A stretch of DNA of 64,000 nt from Betaproteobacteria bacterium HGW-Betaproteobacteria-11 (GTDB lineage Bacteria; Pseudomonadota; Gammaproteobacteria; Burkholderiales; Rhodocyclaceae): assembly GCA_002842395.1 (NCBI GenBank), contig PHCV01000006.1, positions 1 through 64,000 of the forward strand. Reading direction: 5' to 3'. Shown here one piece after another: positions 21,221 to 30,149 of the stretch (positions within the stretch are counted from its first letter, which is position 1; each line of letters opens with the position of its first letter). A program made the position numbers and the translations under genes. The notes below the pieces were generated by a model. That model had not been told where the DNA came from. It did not search any database and saw only the letters and a program-made list of their open reading frames with translations.

Positions 21221-21244
21221 AACAAAGAAACCCTGAATAAATCC

Positions 21245-21350
21245 GTCACACCGGCGAAAGCCGGTGTCCAGGCGCTTGCAACAGGGTAAGCAGGCAATCC
21301 GCGAAGCGGATGCTCGTAAAATGCCGGATTCCGGGTCAAGCCCGGAATGA
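21245..21350. repeat. two REP-like stem-loops after smpB
   Basis: ACACCGGC-GAAA-GCCGGTGT (within 21245-21270) and GGATTCCGGG...CCCGGAATGAC (21325-21350). They lie between smpB and the convergent small secreted-protein gene. Confidence 0.75.
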
Positions 21351-21413
21351 CGGTTGGACTTGTTCGGGTTTTACCCAGGAAATCAACTCGGCGCGACTCA
21401 GCGACTCATCAAC

Positions 21414-21764
21414 TCAGCGCCGGCGCGAATCGCCGCGCCGCTGCGGGTGATGATAGTCCTGTCCGGCCTCGCGCACGTCATGGCGAAGTTGCCGCCGATC
21501 CTCGGGCGAAAGCCGCTCCCTGCGCGTGCCTTCCCCCGGCTCATCCTGACGCGCGTTCGCCGGCATGAACGCACGCCGGGCGGCGCCGGGGGCGTCGCGA
21601 TTTTCGTTGTCGTCGCGCCGCCCAGCCTCGCCCCGCTCCACCAGCAACCACTCCCGCGCCGGCCGCTGCCCGCGCTCGGCCAGCACCGGCGCCGCGGCCA
21701 GGCCAAGCCAGGGGCACAACACCGACAGGCAGACCAGACGACGCAATGGCCACATTGAATTCAC
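21414..21764 (-). CDS. small secreted Arg-rich protein
   Basis: A 116-residue product with a signal peptide (MWPLRRLVCLSVL...APVLAERG) and a hydrophilic remainder rich in Arg, Asp and Glu. It ends with RLSPEDRRQLRHDVREAGQD, an LSPE-R-QLR-D motif seen at the C-termini of small exported proteins of betaproteobacteria. The true start may be the second Met at 21755. It is divergent from ompR. No function is assignable, and it is probably periplasmic. Confidence 0.65.
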   Translation of the reverse strand: MNSMWPLRRLVCLSVLCPWLGLAAAPVLAERGQRPAREWLLVERGEAGRRDDNENRDAPGAARRAFMPANARQDEPGEGTRRERLSPEDRRQLRHDVREAGQDYHHPQRRGDSRRR

Positions 21765-21889
21765 AGCGGACTCCAGCAGGATGACTGGCCTGAATTCTAT
21801 GCCTGGCGCGCACCTTTCGCATTGCCGGCTTTGTAATCGTTTGTAAATCGGTCTGGCGTGGAGACCACGATACCGCTACGATTTGCCCC

Positions 21890-22630
21890 ATGGACAAAAT
21901 TCAGGACAGCCGTAACAACAAAATTCTCGTCGTCGACGACGATCTGCGTCTGCGCCAGTTGCTCGAACGTTACCTGAGCGATCAGGGTTTTCACGCCAGA
22001 GCCGTCGCCGACGCAGCCGCGATGGATCGCGCCCTGGAACGCGAGCTCTACGACCTGATCGTGCTCGATCTGATGCTGCCGGGCGAGGATGGGCTGGCCA
22101 TCTGCCGCCGCCTGCGCAGCGTGAAAAACCCGGTGGCGATCATCATGCTCACCGCCAAGGGCGACGATGTCGATCGCATCGTCGGGCTCGAGTTAGGCGC
22201 CGACGACTATCTGCCCAAGCCCTTCAATCCGCGCGAACTGGTGGCCCGCATCCATGCCGTGCTGCGGCGGAAAAGCGCGCCGCTGCCGGCCGGTGCCCCG
22301 GCGCTCATCGAGGAAGTCGTGCGTTTCGGCCAGAGCGAAGTCAACCTGGGCACGCGCGAACTGCGCCGCGGCGAGGAAACCCTCCTGCTTACCACCGGCG
22401 AATTCAGCCTGCTGCGCGTCCTGCTCGAACACCCGCGGCAGCCGATGAGTCGCGACAAGCTGATGGAACTGGCGCGCGGCCGCGAATATGAAGTCTTCGA
22501 TCGCGCCATCGACGTACAGATTTCCCGGCTGCGCAAGCTGGTCGAGGAAGACCCGGCCAAGCCGCGCTACATCCAGACCGTCTGGGGGCTGGGCTACGTG
22601 TTTGTCCCCGATGGCTCCAGGCACGGCTGA
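21890..22630 (+). CDS. ompR: OmpR-family response regulator
   Basis: A 246-residue two-component regulator. The receiver has KILVVDDDLRLRQLLERYL, phospho-acceptor Asp in IVLDLMLPGEDG, Thr in IIMLTAKGDDVDR and Lys in ADDYLPKPFNPREL. The winged-helix DNA-binding domain ends IQTVWGLGYVFVPDG. The close match to the OmpR subgroup and pairing with an EnvZ-type kinase support the name. Its TGA shares one base with the kinase ATG. Confidence 0.92.
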   Translation: MDKIQDSRNNKILVVDDDLRLRQLLERYLSDQGFHARAVADAAAMDRALERELYDLIVLDLMLPGEDGLAICRRLRSVKNPVAIIMLTAKGDDVDRIVGLELGADDYLPKPFNPRELVARIHAVLRRKSAPLPAGAPALIEEVVRFGQSEVNLGTRELRRGEETLLLTTGEFSLLRVLLEHPRQPMSRDKLMELARGREYEVFDRAIDVQISRLRKLVEEDPAKPRYIQTVWGLGYVFVPDGSRHG

Positions 22631-24006
22631 TGACGCGCCTCCCTCCGTCCTCCCCGCCGAAGAAGGCGGCCACCCTGCCCTCGCCGCTGTTGCGGCTCTG
22701 GCCACGTTCGCTGCTGTGGCGCACCTTCTTTCTGATCGCCCTGCTGATGCTGCTTTCGGTTGCGGCCTGGTTCTCGATCTTCCGCAGCTATGAGCGCGAG
22801 CCGCGCGCCCGGCAACTGGCGCAGACCCTGGCCAGCGTGGCCAATCTGACACGCCTGACACTGATCACCGCCCGTCCCGAGGCGCGGCGCGAGATGCTGC
22901 GCGAACTCTCCGAGCGCGAAGGCATCCGCGTCTATCCCGCCGAGGCCGAGGATCGCATCGCACCCTTGCCCGACAGCGCCTTTTTGCAGCGGACCGAAGA
23001 ACTTGCCCGCCAGGAACTGGGGCCCGCCACCCGGCTCACCCTCGAGCGCGAAGGCGAAGAAGCCCTCTTCATCAGCTTCCGCATCGACGATTCGAGCGAG
23101 GGCGAATACTGGCTGGCGCTGCCACGCGAACGCATCGAGCGCGTCCTGCCGCTGAGCTGGATCGGCTGGGGCGCCGCGGTATTGGCCCTCTCGCTGGCCG
23201 GCGCCTGGCTGATCATGTATCGCATCACGCGGCCGCTCAAGCAGCTCGAACTCGCTGCGCGAAAAGTCGGCGCTGGCGAGACGCCGCCCCATCTGCCCGA
23301 AGACGAGCCGACCGAGATCGCCACCGTCAGCCACGCCTTCAACCAGATGAGTGCCGATCTGGCGCAACTCGAACAGGATCGCGCGCTGATCCTGGCCGGC
23401 ATTTCGCACGACGTGCGCACCCCGCTCACCCGCCTGCGAATGGGCATCGAGATGACCGGCGATGAGTCGATGCGCGAGGGAATGATTGCCGATGTCGAGG
23501 AAATGGACCAGACCATCGGCCAGTTTCTCGATTTCGCCCGCAGCGAAGGCGGCGAGGCGTCAAGCGAAACGGATCTTGCTGGCCTGCTCGATGAACTCGT
23601 GGCCGCCTACCAGCGGCGAGGCTGTGGCGTCACCTTCGCCGCGCCATCAGCGCCGGCTTTTCGCAGCATTCGTCCCAAGGCCCTGCGTCGCGCCGTCGCC
23701 AACCTGATCGACAACGCCCTGCGCTACGCCGGCAGCGCGATCGAGGTGAGCTTGAGCCTTGCCGGAAAAACTCTCGTCATCGAGGTGGCCGACCGCGGCC
23801 CGGGCATCCCGCCGGAAGCCGTGGAACGCCTCAAACGCCCCTTCACCCGGCTCGACCCGGCGCGCAGCAACGTGGCCGGCGCCGGCCTCGGGCTGGCCAT
23901 CGTCGAACGCATCGCCCGCGCGCACGGCGGCCACCTCGACCTTTTGCCCCGCCCGCACGGCGGACTGATTGCCCACCTCACCCTGACGACCTTGACGACA
24001 TCATGA
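22630..24006 (+). CDS. envZ: EnvZ-type sensor histidine kinase
   Basis: A 458-residue inner-membrane kinase: two membrane segments (about 33-50 and 178-196) flank a periplasmic sensor of about 125 residues; then HAMP (TRPLKQLELAARKV), a dimerisation domain with GISHDVRTPLTRLR (His near 259), and an ATPase with NLIDNALRYAG and GAGLGLAIVERIARAHGG. It is translationally coupled to ompR upstream and to a truncated globin downstream (ATGA). It contains two dispersed-element copies, one at the HAMP exit (KVGAGETPP) and one inverted in the ATPase domain (PSAPAF). Confidence 0.93.
   Translation: MTRLPPSSPPKKAATLPSPLLRLWPRSLLWRTFFLIALLMLLSVAAWFSIFRSYEREPRARQLAQTLASVANLTRLTLITARPEARREMLRELSEREGIRVYPAEAEDRIAPLPDSAFLQRTEELARQELGPATRLTLEREGEEALFISFRIDDSSEGEYWLALPRERIERVLPLSWIGWGAAVLALSLAGAWLIMYRITRPLKQLELAARKVGAGETPPHLPEDEPTEIATVSHAFNQMSADLAQLEQDRALILAGISHDVRTPLTRLRMGIEMTGDESMREGMIADVEEMDQTIGQFLDFARSEGGEASSETDLAGLLDELVAAYQRRGCGVTFAAPSAPAFRSIRPKALRRAVANLIDNALRYAGSAIEVSLSLAGKTLVIEVADRGPGIPPEAVERLKRPFTRLDPARSNVAGAGLGLAIVERIARAHGGHLDLLPRPHGGLIAHLTLTTLTTS
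23261..23287 (+). repeat. dispersed element in envZ, HAMP exit
   Basis: GAAAAGTCGGCGCTGGCGAG then ACGCCGC. It encodes KVGAGETPP at about residues 212-220. Confidence 0.7.
23641..23664 (-). repeat. dispersed element in envZ, inverted copy
   Basis: Minus strand GCGAAAAGCCGGCGCTGATG then GCGC. It encodes PSAPAFRS at about residues 339-346 of EnvZ. Confidence 0.6.
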
Positions 24007-24413
24007 ACGACACCGCCAAACCGGACAAACCCGGCACACCCTACACCCGCCTCGGCGGCGAAGCCGGCGTGCGCGCCCTGGTCAACCGCTTTTACGAACT
24101 GATGGACACCCTGCCCGAAACCCATGGCATCCGCAAACTGCATCCGGCCGACCTGTCCACTTCGGAAGACAAGCTCTTCATGTTCCTCTCCGGCTGGTTG
24201 GGCGGGCCGCAGCTGTTCATCGAGAAATTCGGCCACCCGATGCTGCGCCGCCGTCATCTGCCGTTCGCCATCGGCATCGAGGAAGCCGCGCAATGGATGA
24301 TCTGCATGCGCCAGGCGATGGCCGAACAGATCGGCGACGAAACCTTGCGCGCACGGCTCGACCAGGCGCTCACCGAGCTTGCCCTGCACATGCGCAACCG
24401 CGACGGCGGGTAA
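24003..24413 (+). CDS. group II truncated hemoglobin
   Basis: A 136-residue 2-over-2 globin. Visible marks are YTRLGGEAGVRALVNRFYELMD (B-helix Tyr), LSGWLGGPQLFIEKFGHPML, the proximal His in RRRHLPFAIG (about residue 84) and the Trp in EEAAQWMICMRQAM (G8), which place it in group II. Such globins bind oxygen or nitric oxide or act in redox chemistry. The start overlaps the envZ stop (ATGA), so it should be co-translated with the two-component system, an unusual partnership. It is convergent with the downstream AI-2E gene. Confidence 0.9.
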   Translation: MNDTAKPDKPGTPYTRLGGEAGVRALVNRFYELMDTLPETHGIRKLHPADLSTSEDKLFMFLSGWLGGPQLFIEKFGHPMLRRRHLPFAIGIEEAAQWMICMRQAMAEQIGDETLRARLDQALTELALHMRNRDGG

Positions 24414-24426
24414 GAGGACGCGCCGC

Positions 24427-25560
24427 TCAAAGGTCGCGGCTGGCCCAGGCGCGGCGCAGGGCGCGGGCATGACGCTGGCGGGCCAGCAGGCGCGGATCGG
24501 TGAGCACCGCGCCGAGCGTCTCGCCGATCACCATCACCACGCCGAGCACCGGCAGCACCAGCATCAGGCCGGGGATGCCGGCCACCGCGCCACCGACGAA
24601 GATCATCAGCACCGTCACCAGTGGATGCAGTTCCAGGCTCTTGCCGACGGTGAGCGGCATATAGACGAAATCGTCGAGCAGTCGCACCAGCATGAAGAGG
24701 ACGATGGCCGAGTAAGCCACGTGTGGCGAGCCCGGAAAGTCGGTGGCGGCGACCAGCACCACCAGCAGGCCACCAAGCACCGAGCCGACGTACGGCACCC
24801 AGGCCAGCACCGCGCAGATCAGCCCCAGCGCCAGCGGCGCCGGCAGCCCGAGCAGCCACAGGCCGAACGCCAGGGTCACGGTATCGAGCACGGTGAGCTT
24901 GAGGAGCCCCTGAAAATAGGCGCGCGCGGTGCGATCCACTTCATGCAGCAAATAGAGGGTTTTCTCGAAGAACGCATTGGGCACGGCGCGGCCCAGGAAA
25001 TGTTTGAACCGCCGTCCGTCGCGCAGAAAAAAGTAGGCCAGGAAGGGCACCAGCAGAAACGAGGGCAGCCAGGTCATGAGGCCGATGGCGAGCGCCTGCA
25101 GATGGTCGGCAAGGTGGCCGGTCATGGCTTCGAGTTGCGCGGCCACGGTATCGGCGAGATGGGCGCGGGCCAGGGTCGACCAATGCGCCTCGAGCGCGCG
25201 CAGGGCATGGTCGAGCAGTTGCAGGCCACCTTGCAGGTAGCGCAGGGCCGTTGTCTGTCCGTCCGCCAGGTGGCTGGCGAGCCAGGGCAGTAGCGTCATG
25301 CCGAAAAGAATGCTGAAGGAAACAAAAGCCAGGGTCACCGCACCCGCCGCCGTCTCGCGGCGCAGACCGCGATAGATCAACGCCTGCAGCGCCGGTTGCA
25401 GGACGTAGTAGAGAATCAGCGCGAGCAGGAACGGCACCACCAGCCAGAGGATTTTCTGCGCCAGGAACAGCAGCAGACAGGTGCTGGCGATGATGCCCAG
25501 CCAGACCACGGGACCGGCGGCGGCAGGCGTGCCTTGCTGCACGGGCGTTGCGTTTGTCAT
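24427..25560 (-). CDS. second AI-2E/PerM family membrane transporter
   Basis: A 377-residue polytopic protein of the same family as the 8516-9586 gene, with a different sequence. About eight hydrophobic segments, the PFLAYFFLRDGRRFKHFL, YFQGLLKLTVLDTVTLAFGL and WVPYVGSVLGGLLVVLVA regions, and a basic C-terminus are visible. The start overlaps the stop of the upstream cyclic-nucleotide-binding gene (ATGA), implying coordinated production. Substrate unknown. Confidence 0.88.
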   Translation of the reverse strand: MTNATPVQQGTPAAAGPVVWLGIIASTCLLLFLAQKILWLVVPFLLALILYYVLQPALQALIYRGLRRETAAGAVTLAFVSFSILFGMTLLPWLASHLADGQTTALRYLQGGLQLLDHALRALEAHWSTLARAHLADTVAAQLEAMTGHLADHLQALAIGLMTWLPSFLLVPFLAYFFLRDGRRFKHFLGRAVPNAFFEKTLYLLHEVDRTARAYFQGLLKLTVLDTVTLAFGLWLLGLPAPLALGLICAVLAWVPYVGSVLGGLLVVLVAATDFPGSPHVAYSAIVLFMLVRLLDDFVYMPLTVGKSLELHPLVTVLMIFVGGAVAGIPGLMLVLPVLGVVMVIGETLGAVLTDPRLLARQRHARALRRAWASRDL

Positions 25561-26030
25561 GGACGAAACTCCAGCCGGTCGTCCATCATCCGCACCCGGC
25601 CGGCCAGGTGCCGCGCCAGATCACGGGTGATTTTCGACGCGATGCGGACATGGGTATCGAGCAGGCCGATGAAGTCATCGCGGAAAAACACCAGCAGGCA
25701 CGCATCGGCCGCCGCCCGTGCCTGCGCCGAACGCGGCGTATCGTCGAGCAGGGCCAGCTCACCGAAAAAGCTGCCGGTGCCCAGCCGTGCCAGCTCGCCA
25801 GCGCGGTCCAGTCCTGGACGGCAGATCGCCACTTCGCCAGCGGCGATGATGTACAGCGCATGACCTTCCTCGCCTTCATCGAAGATCACCTCGCCGGCCA
25901 GGTAATCGCGTTCATGCACCAGTGACTCGACGATACGCAGTTCCGCCGGCGCCAGATTACCGAACAGGCTGAGCCGGGACAGGCGTTCGAGATGCGGCAA
26001 ACCGGGTTGGCGACGAAAGAAATCGAACAT
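25557..26030 (-). CDS. cyclic-nucleotide-binding domain protein (Crp-like sensor domain only)
   Basis: A 157-residue soluble protein consisting essentially of one cNMP-binding domain. Segments LSLFGNLAPAELRIVESLV, GEVIFDEGEEGHALYIIAAG and GSFFGELALLDDTPRSAQARA include the phosphate-binding cassette (FGELALLDDTPRSA) with its conserved Glu and Arg. There is no helix-turn-helix, so it is not a Crp-type transcription factor. Coupling to the AI-2E transporter suggests it gates or modulates that protein, which is inference. Confidence 0.88.
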   Translation of the reverse strand: MFDFFRRQPGLPHLERLSRLSLFGNLAPAELRIVESLVHERDYLAGEVIFDEGEEGHALYIIAAGEVAICRPGLDRAGELARLGTGSFFGELALLDDTPRSAQARAAADACLLVFFRDDFIGLLDTHVRIASKITRDLARHLAGRVRMMDDRLEFRP

Positions 26031-26039
26031 GGAACCCCC

Positions 26040-26579
26040 TCAACGCTCTTCGAGCGCAAAACTGGCCCGCGTGACGTAGTCCACGCCGAGCGGACGCGGC
26101 ACCGACTCGACCAGGGAAAATTCATTCGCCCGCCAAAAGATCGGCGTGCCCAGCCGCGGCAGCGAGGCGCAGCGGGTGTGCCGGGCCAGCGTGACGTGGG
26201 GCGCGAAGGACCGGTTGGCGGTGGAAAATCCGGCCGCATCCAGTTTTGCCTTCAATGCGCCATGCAAGGGCTCGAAAAGTCGGCGCTGGCAAGACGCCGA
26301 CGAACGGCAGCCGGCCCAGAGAATCCCGCCCTGCGGCCAGAAACCGAGGCGGTCGAGTTCGAACTCGATGGGCGCGGCGCGCACCGTGGCGGCCAGCGCG
26401 AGCAGGTCATCGAGGCGCGCGGTCGTGACGTTGCCGATGAACGTCAGTGTCATGTGCAGTTGCGCCACCGGGGTCAAGCGACCGCCATAATCCGTGGCCA
26501 GATTCTGTCCAAGTGCGGCCAGATGTTCGGCCACTTCAGGCTCCGGCCAGAGCGCGAAGAAGACACGGTGCCGGCTCAT
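26040..26579 (-). CDS. thpR: RNA 2',3'-cyclic phosphodiesterase (LigT/ThpR family)
   Basis: A 179-residue 2H-phosphoesterase. Both catalytic motifs are present: [10 protein letters not shown] and HVTLARHT. The start at 26579 gives the family N-terminus [16 protein letters not shown] and overlaps the ispF stop (ATGA). Oddity: residues about 93-102 read [10 protein letters not shown] and are encoded by the antisense of a dispersed element; this stretch lies between the strand ending in WAG and the following helix, where relatives have a short, variable loop. It is the third gene of an ispD-ispF-thpR operon. Confidence 0.88.
   Translation of the reverse strand: MSRHRVFFALWPEPEVAEHLAALGQNLATDYGGRLTPVAQLHMTLTFIGNVTTARLDDLLALAATVRAAPIEFELDRLGFWPQGGILWAGCRSSASCQRRLFEPLHGALKAKLDAAGFSTANRSFAPHVTLARHTRCASLPRLGTPIFWRANEFSLVESVPRPLGVDYVTRASFALEER
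26274..26302 (+). repeat. dispersed element in thpR (antisense to the gene)
   Basis: GAAAAGTCGGCGCTGGCAAG then ACGCCGACG. In this copy GTCGGCG and CGCCGAC form a clear inverted repeat around a 9-base loop. Read by thpR it gives [10 protein letters not shown]. Confidence 0.8.
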
Positions 26580-27085
26580 GCCAGAGACTCGCTGGCGCAC
26601 AGCAGCACGACGGCTTCGGCGGCGATACCCTCGCCGCGTCCGGTAAAGCCGAGCCGTTCGGTGGTCTTGCCCTTGATGTTCACCAGCGTGACCGGCACGG
26701 CAAGATCGGCCGCGATGTGGGCGCGCATCGCCACGACATGGGGCGCGATTTTCGGCGCCTGGGCGATGATGGTGGCATCGACGTTGCCGACCTGCCAGCC
26801 GGCGGCGCGCACCCGGGCCATCGCCGTGCGCAGCAGAAGCCGGCTGTCGGCGCCCGCCCATTGCGCCTCGCTGTCGGGAAACAGATGGCCGATGTCGCCC
26901 AGTCCCGCTGCGCCGAGCAGGGCATCGGTGATCGCATGCAGCAGTACATCGGCATCGGAATGCCCGAGCAGCCCGCGCTCGAAGGGAATGGTGACGCCGC
27001 CCAGAATCAACGCCCGCCCCGCTACCAGGGCATGGACATCGAAGCCCTGGCCGACGCGAAAGGGAATGCGAACGGAATGATTCAT
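26576..27085 (-). CDS. ispF: 2-C-methyl-D-erythritol 2,4-cyclodiphosphate synthase
   Basis: Forms MEcPP in the non-mevalonate isoprenoid pathway. The 169-residue product has the metal-binding GQGFDVHAL (Asp, His) and [19 protein letters not shown] motifs, DIGHLFPDS and the C-terminal [19 protein letters not shown]. The start at 27085 overlaps the ispD stop (ATGA), and its stop overlaps thpR. The usual trimeric enzyme is about 160 residues, so the length is normal. Confidence 0.96.
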   Translation of the reverse strand: MNHSVRIPFRVGQGFDVHALVAGRALILGGVTIPFERGLLGHSDADVLLHAITDALLGAAGLGDIGHLFPDSEAQWAGADSRLLLRTAMARVRAAGWQVGNVDATIIAQAPKIAPHVVAMRAHIAADLAVPVTLVNIKGKTTERLGFTGRGEGIAAEAVVLLCASESLA

Positions 27086-27804
27086 GGCGTCTCCCGATTT
27101 TGCAAAATCCATTCGGCCAGGTGCAGATCGGCGGAATGGGTCACCTTGAAATTGGTCGCCGGACTCGCCACCAGCCGCGGCCTGAAACCCATGGCCTCGA
27201 TCGCTCCGGCTTCGTCCGTCACCTCCGGATGACGCAGCAGGGCCTCGCGCAACCGGCCGTAGCGAAACATCTGCGGCGTCTGTGCCTGCCACAAACCGGT
27301 GCGTGGCACGGTGGCGGCGACGCGGCCATCGTCATCGGCGCGCTTCAAGGTATCCACCACCGGGCTGGCCAGCAGCCCGCCCACCGCATCCTCGCCGGCC
27401 TCGGCGATCAGCTTCTCGACCAGCGCCATGCTCAGGCAGGGCCGCGCCGCATCGTGCACCAGCACCCAGTCGTCGGCGATCCCGCCCGCTGTTCCGCCCA
27501 CCGTCCTGCCCAATACCTCGGCCATGCCTTGCAGGCCGCCGAGCACGCTCTGCGCCCGCGTCGGGCCGCCGCGGCGCAGAACATGCAGCTTCGGCCCGAG
27601 CGTCTGCATGGCTTCACCCGGCCAAGCCGTATCATCCGCCGCCAGCACGACGAATACCGCACCGATCACCGGTGTCGCGCACAAGGCGAAGAGCGCATGC
27701 CAGATCAGCGGCCGGCCGGCCAGCGGCAGGTATTGCTTGGGCAGGGCGCCGCCCATGCGCGAGCCGCTGCCGGCGGCGGGAACCAGGGCGTAATAGTTCG
27801 TCAT
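27082..27804 (-). CDS. ispD: 2-C-methyl-D-erythritol 4-phosphate cytidylyltransferase
   Basis: Makes CDP-methylerythritol from MEP and CTP. The 240-residue product shows the nucleotide-binding [30 protein letters not shown] and the C-terminal [12 protein letters not shown] and [16 protein letters not shown] segments. A Gly-rich stretch ([13 protein letters not shown]) slightly lengthens the middle compared with typical proteins of about 230 residues. It is the first gene of the ispD-ispF-thpR operon. Confidence 0.95.
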   Translation of the reverse strand: MTNYYALVPAAGSGSRMGGALPKQYLPLAGRPLIWHALFALCATPVIGAVFVVLAADDTAWPGEAMQTLGPKLHVLRRGGPTRAQSVLGGLQGMAEVLGRTVGGTAGGIADDWVLVHDAARPCLSMALVEKLIAEAGEDAVGGLLASPVVDTLKRADDDGRVAATVPRTGLWQAQTPQMFRYGRLREALLRHPEVTDEAGAIEAMGFRPRLVASPATNFKVTHSADLHLAEWILQNRETP

Positions 27805-27855
27805 GCCGTGATTCTATACAATCGCCTTATCGGTATTCGTTTCAGGGGCTGAACC

Positions 27856-29112
27856 ATGTTCACCGCAGAACCCGCCATCGAAACATTGCAAGCCTTCGCC
27901 ACCAGCCTCGGCATCGGCCTGTTGATCGGCCTCGAACGCGAGCGCCAGGTCGATGTCAAGGCCGGCCTGCGCACCTTCGGCCTGGTCGGCCTGCTCGGCT
28001 GCCTGCTGGCCATGATCGGCGAGGTCAGCGGCAGTGGCTGGATTCTCGCCGCCGGACTGGTCAGCGTCGCCGCGATGATGATCGCCTCCCTCGTCGCCGA
28101 CCCGCTGGAGAACGACGATCCCGGCACCACCTCGGTGGTCGCGCTGATGGTCTGCTATGCGCTCGGCGCGGCGGTCTGGTTCGGCCATGCCAGCATAGCC
28201 GTCATGCTCGCCATCGTCACCACCGTGCTGCTCTATTTCAAGCAGCAGCTGCATGCCGCCAGTCGCAACCTGACCTCCACCGATGTCATTTCGATCTTGC
28301 AGTTCGGCGTGCTCTCGCTGGTCATCCTGCCCATCCTGCCCGACCGCAGCTTCGGCCCGTATGACGCGCTCAACCTGCGCCACATCTGGTGGATGGTGGT
28401 GCTGATTTCGGGTGTGTCGCTGGCCGGCTATGCCGCGCTGCGCTTCGTCGGCGCCCGCCACGGCGTGGCCCTGCTCGGCTTTTTCGGCGGCCTGGTCTCC
28501 TCGACAGCGACGACGATGATTTTCTCGCGGCATACCCGGGCGAGCAGCGGCCTCGCGCGCACCGCGATGCTGGTCATCCTGCTGGCCAATCTGGTGGTGC
28601 TGCTGCGCATCGCCTTCGTTTCCTTCGTCGTCGCACCCAAGATCATTTTTCCCTTGCTGCTCGTTTTCGGCGGCGGGCTCGTCCTCGGCCTGCTGGCCGT
28701 GCTCTGGGGCTGGCGACGGCGGGACGGCAACGGCGAGCTGCCGATGCCGGAGATCAAGAATCCGGCCGAGATTCGCGCCGCGCTCAGTTTCGGCGCCCTG
28801 TATGCGCTGATCCTGGTGCTTTCCGCCTGGCTGCAGGACATCGCCGGCAGCCAGGGGCTCTACCTGCTCGCGCTGGCCTCGGGACTGACCGACGTCGACG
28901 CGATCACGCTGTCCACCCTGCGCCTGTTCAACACCGCACAACTCGATGCGGGAGCGGCCATCACCGCGATCAGCCTGGCCATCTGCTCGAACCTGGCCTT
29001 CAAGAGCGGCCTGGTGCTGGTCCTCGGCGGCATGCCGCTGGCCCGGCGCACCCTGCCGGGCATGGCCGCGATCGCGCTGGGCCTCCTCGCCGGACTGCTC
29101 TGGCTGCGCTGA
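27856..29112 (+). CDS. MgtC/SapB-DUF4010 membrane protein
   Basis: A 418-residue polytopic protein with an N-terminal MgtC/SapB-like domain (LGIGLLIGLERERQ, LRTFGLVGLLG) followed by a DUF4010 domain (FFGGLVSSTATTMIFSR, LALASGLTDVDAITLS). Some twelve hydrophobic segments are visible. Family members are of uncertain function. It stands alone, divergent from ispD with 51 bases between. Confidence 0.88.
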   Translation: MFTAEPAIETLQAFATSLGIGLLIGLERERQVDVKAGLRTFGLVGLLGCLLAMIGEVSGSGWILAAGLVSVAAMMIASLVADPLENDDPGTTSVVALMVCYALGAAVWFGHASIAVMLAIVTTVLLYFKQQLHAASRNLTSTDVISILQFGVLSLVILPILPDRSFGPYDALNLRHIWWMVVLISGVSLAGYAALRFVGARHGVALLGFFGGLVSSTATTMIFSRHTRASSGLARTAMLVILLANLVVLLRIAFVSFVVAPKIIFPLLLVFGGGLVLGLLAVLWGWRRRDGNGELPMPEIKNPAEIRAALSFGALYALILVLSAWLQDIAGSQGLYLLALASGLTDVDAITLSTLRLFNTAQLDAGAAITAISLAICSNLAFKSGLVLVLGGMPLARRTLPGMAAIALGLLAGLLWLR

Positions 29113-29274
29113 CGAGGCTTCGCAGGCAGCGCAGCTGTCACCCAACGGGTGAATCGCCTCGACGGCACAAAGGCCAGTATTCATGCGGCGGGTCAAGGAT
29201 GGATAAGCGGTCAACCGAGGTTTCAAGGTGCATGTAGGGTGCAATGCATGCAGCTTTTGCGCCCTGCCTGCTTC

Positions 29275-29378
29275 GTCATTCCGGACGGGCCGCAAGGGGC
29301 CCGATCCGGAATCCAGACCGTGGGCACCACGACGTACCGTGGGGCATCCCTGGATTCCGGGGCAAGCCCGGAATGACA
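29275..29378. repeat. two REP-like stem-loops
   Basis: CATTCCGGACGG...GATCCGGAATCC (29275-29316) and TGGATTCCGG...CCGGAATGAC (29350-29378), the same family as at 7139-7297. They occupy much of the 373-base gap at 29113-29485. The remainder has a short TGCAATGCATGCA palindrome near 29240 and nothing gene-like. Confidence 0.75.
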
Positions 29379-29485
29379 GGGGAAAGTTCCAAGTGCAGAA
29401 ATTTTTTACCTGCTTGCGTTATGCTTCGCCGCCCGGCGCTGGCCAGCGCCAGCCCGGACGACCAATCAACCCAACGGAGGAACCC

Positions 29486-30013
29486 ATGAAAATCAAACAT
29501 CTCGCCCTGCTCGCCCTCACCCTGCCGGCACTCGCCTTCGCCGGCCATGCCAAAAAACTGACGGTCGATGAAACCGTCGAAATCAAGGCGCCGCCAGCCA
29601 AGGTCTGGGGCAAGGTCAGCCAGTTCGGCGATCTTGGCGCCTGGCTGCCGCCGATCAAGAAGACCGAAATCACCGAAGGCAAGGACAACACGCCCGGCGC
29701 CGTGCGCGTGCTGACCACGCAGGATGGCGGCACGGTGACCGAAAAACTGCTCAAGTACTCGGCGAAAAAACACATGATGCAATACGCGATCATCGGCGGC
29801 GTGCTGCCGGTCAGCGACTACACCGCGACGCTCACGGTCAAGCCCGGCACCAGCAAGGACACCAGCCTCGTCGTCTGGCATGCCCACTTCAAGCGCAAGG
29901 ATCATTCCGACACGCCCAAGGCCGGCGAGGACGATGCCGCCGCCCACGACACGATCCACGCCATTTTCCGCGGCGGACTCGACAACCTGAAGAAGATTGC
30001 GGAAGCCGAGTAA
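29486..30013 (+). CDS. secreted SRPBCC/START-fold protein
   Basis: A 175-residue protein with a signal peptide (MKIKHLALLALTLPALAFAG) followed by a START-like fold: VDETVEIKAPPAKVWGKVSQFGDLGAWLPPIKK is split by conserved Trp and Pro positions, and FRGGLDNLKKIAE ends the C-terminal helix. It resembles periplasmic MxaD-like and polyketide-cyclase-like proteins. It begins after a GGAGG ribosome site. Ligand unknown. No operon partner. Confidence 0.8.
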   Translation: MKIKHLALLALTLPALAFAGHAKKLTVDETVEIKAPPAKVWGKVSQFGDLGAWLPPIKKTEITEGKDNTPGAVRVLTTQDGGTVTEKLLKYSAKKHMMQYAIIGGVLPVSDYTATLTVKPGTSKDTSLVVWHAHFKRKDHSDTPKAGEDDAAAHDTIHAIFRGGLDNLKKIAEAE

Positions 30014-30149
30014 GCGGCCATGTCCCGGCGGTCTGCATGGCGGATCGCCGGCTGGATGCCGCGGCCGGAAAGCTTTCGGCCGAACAGTTGCAGGGCATCG
30101 CGCAGCAGTCGTGTGCCGTGCTGACACCATGGGACGAAGGGCCGACGGG

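Noticed and set aside
27814-29295. Long antisense frames opposite the DUF4010 gene, mfd (29276-31153, 31403-32383) and the DUF1015 gene (32594-34399)
   Set aside because: They are Gln/Arg/Gly-rich shadows of GC-rich genes on the other strand and have no recognisable domains.
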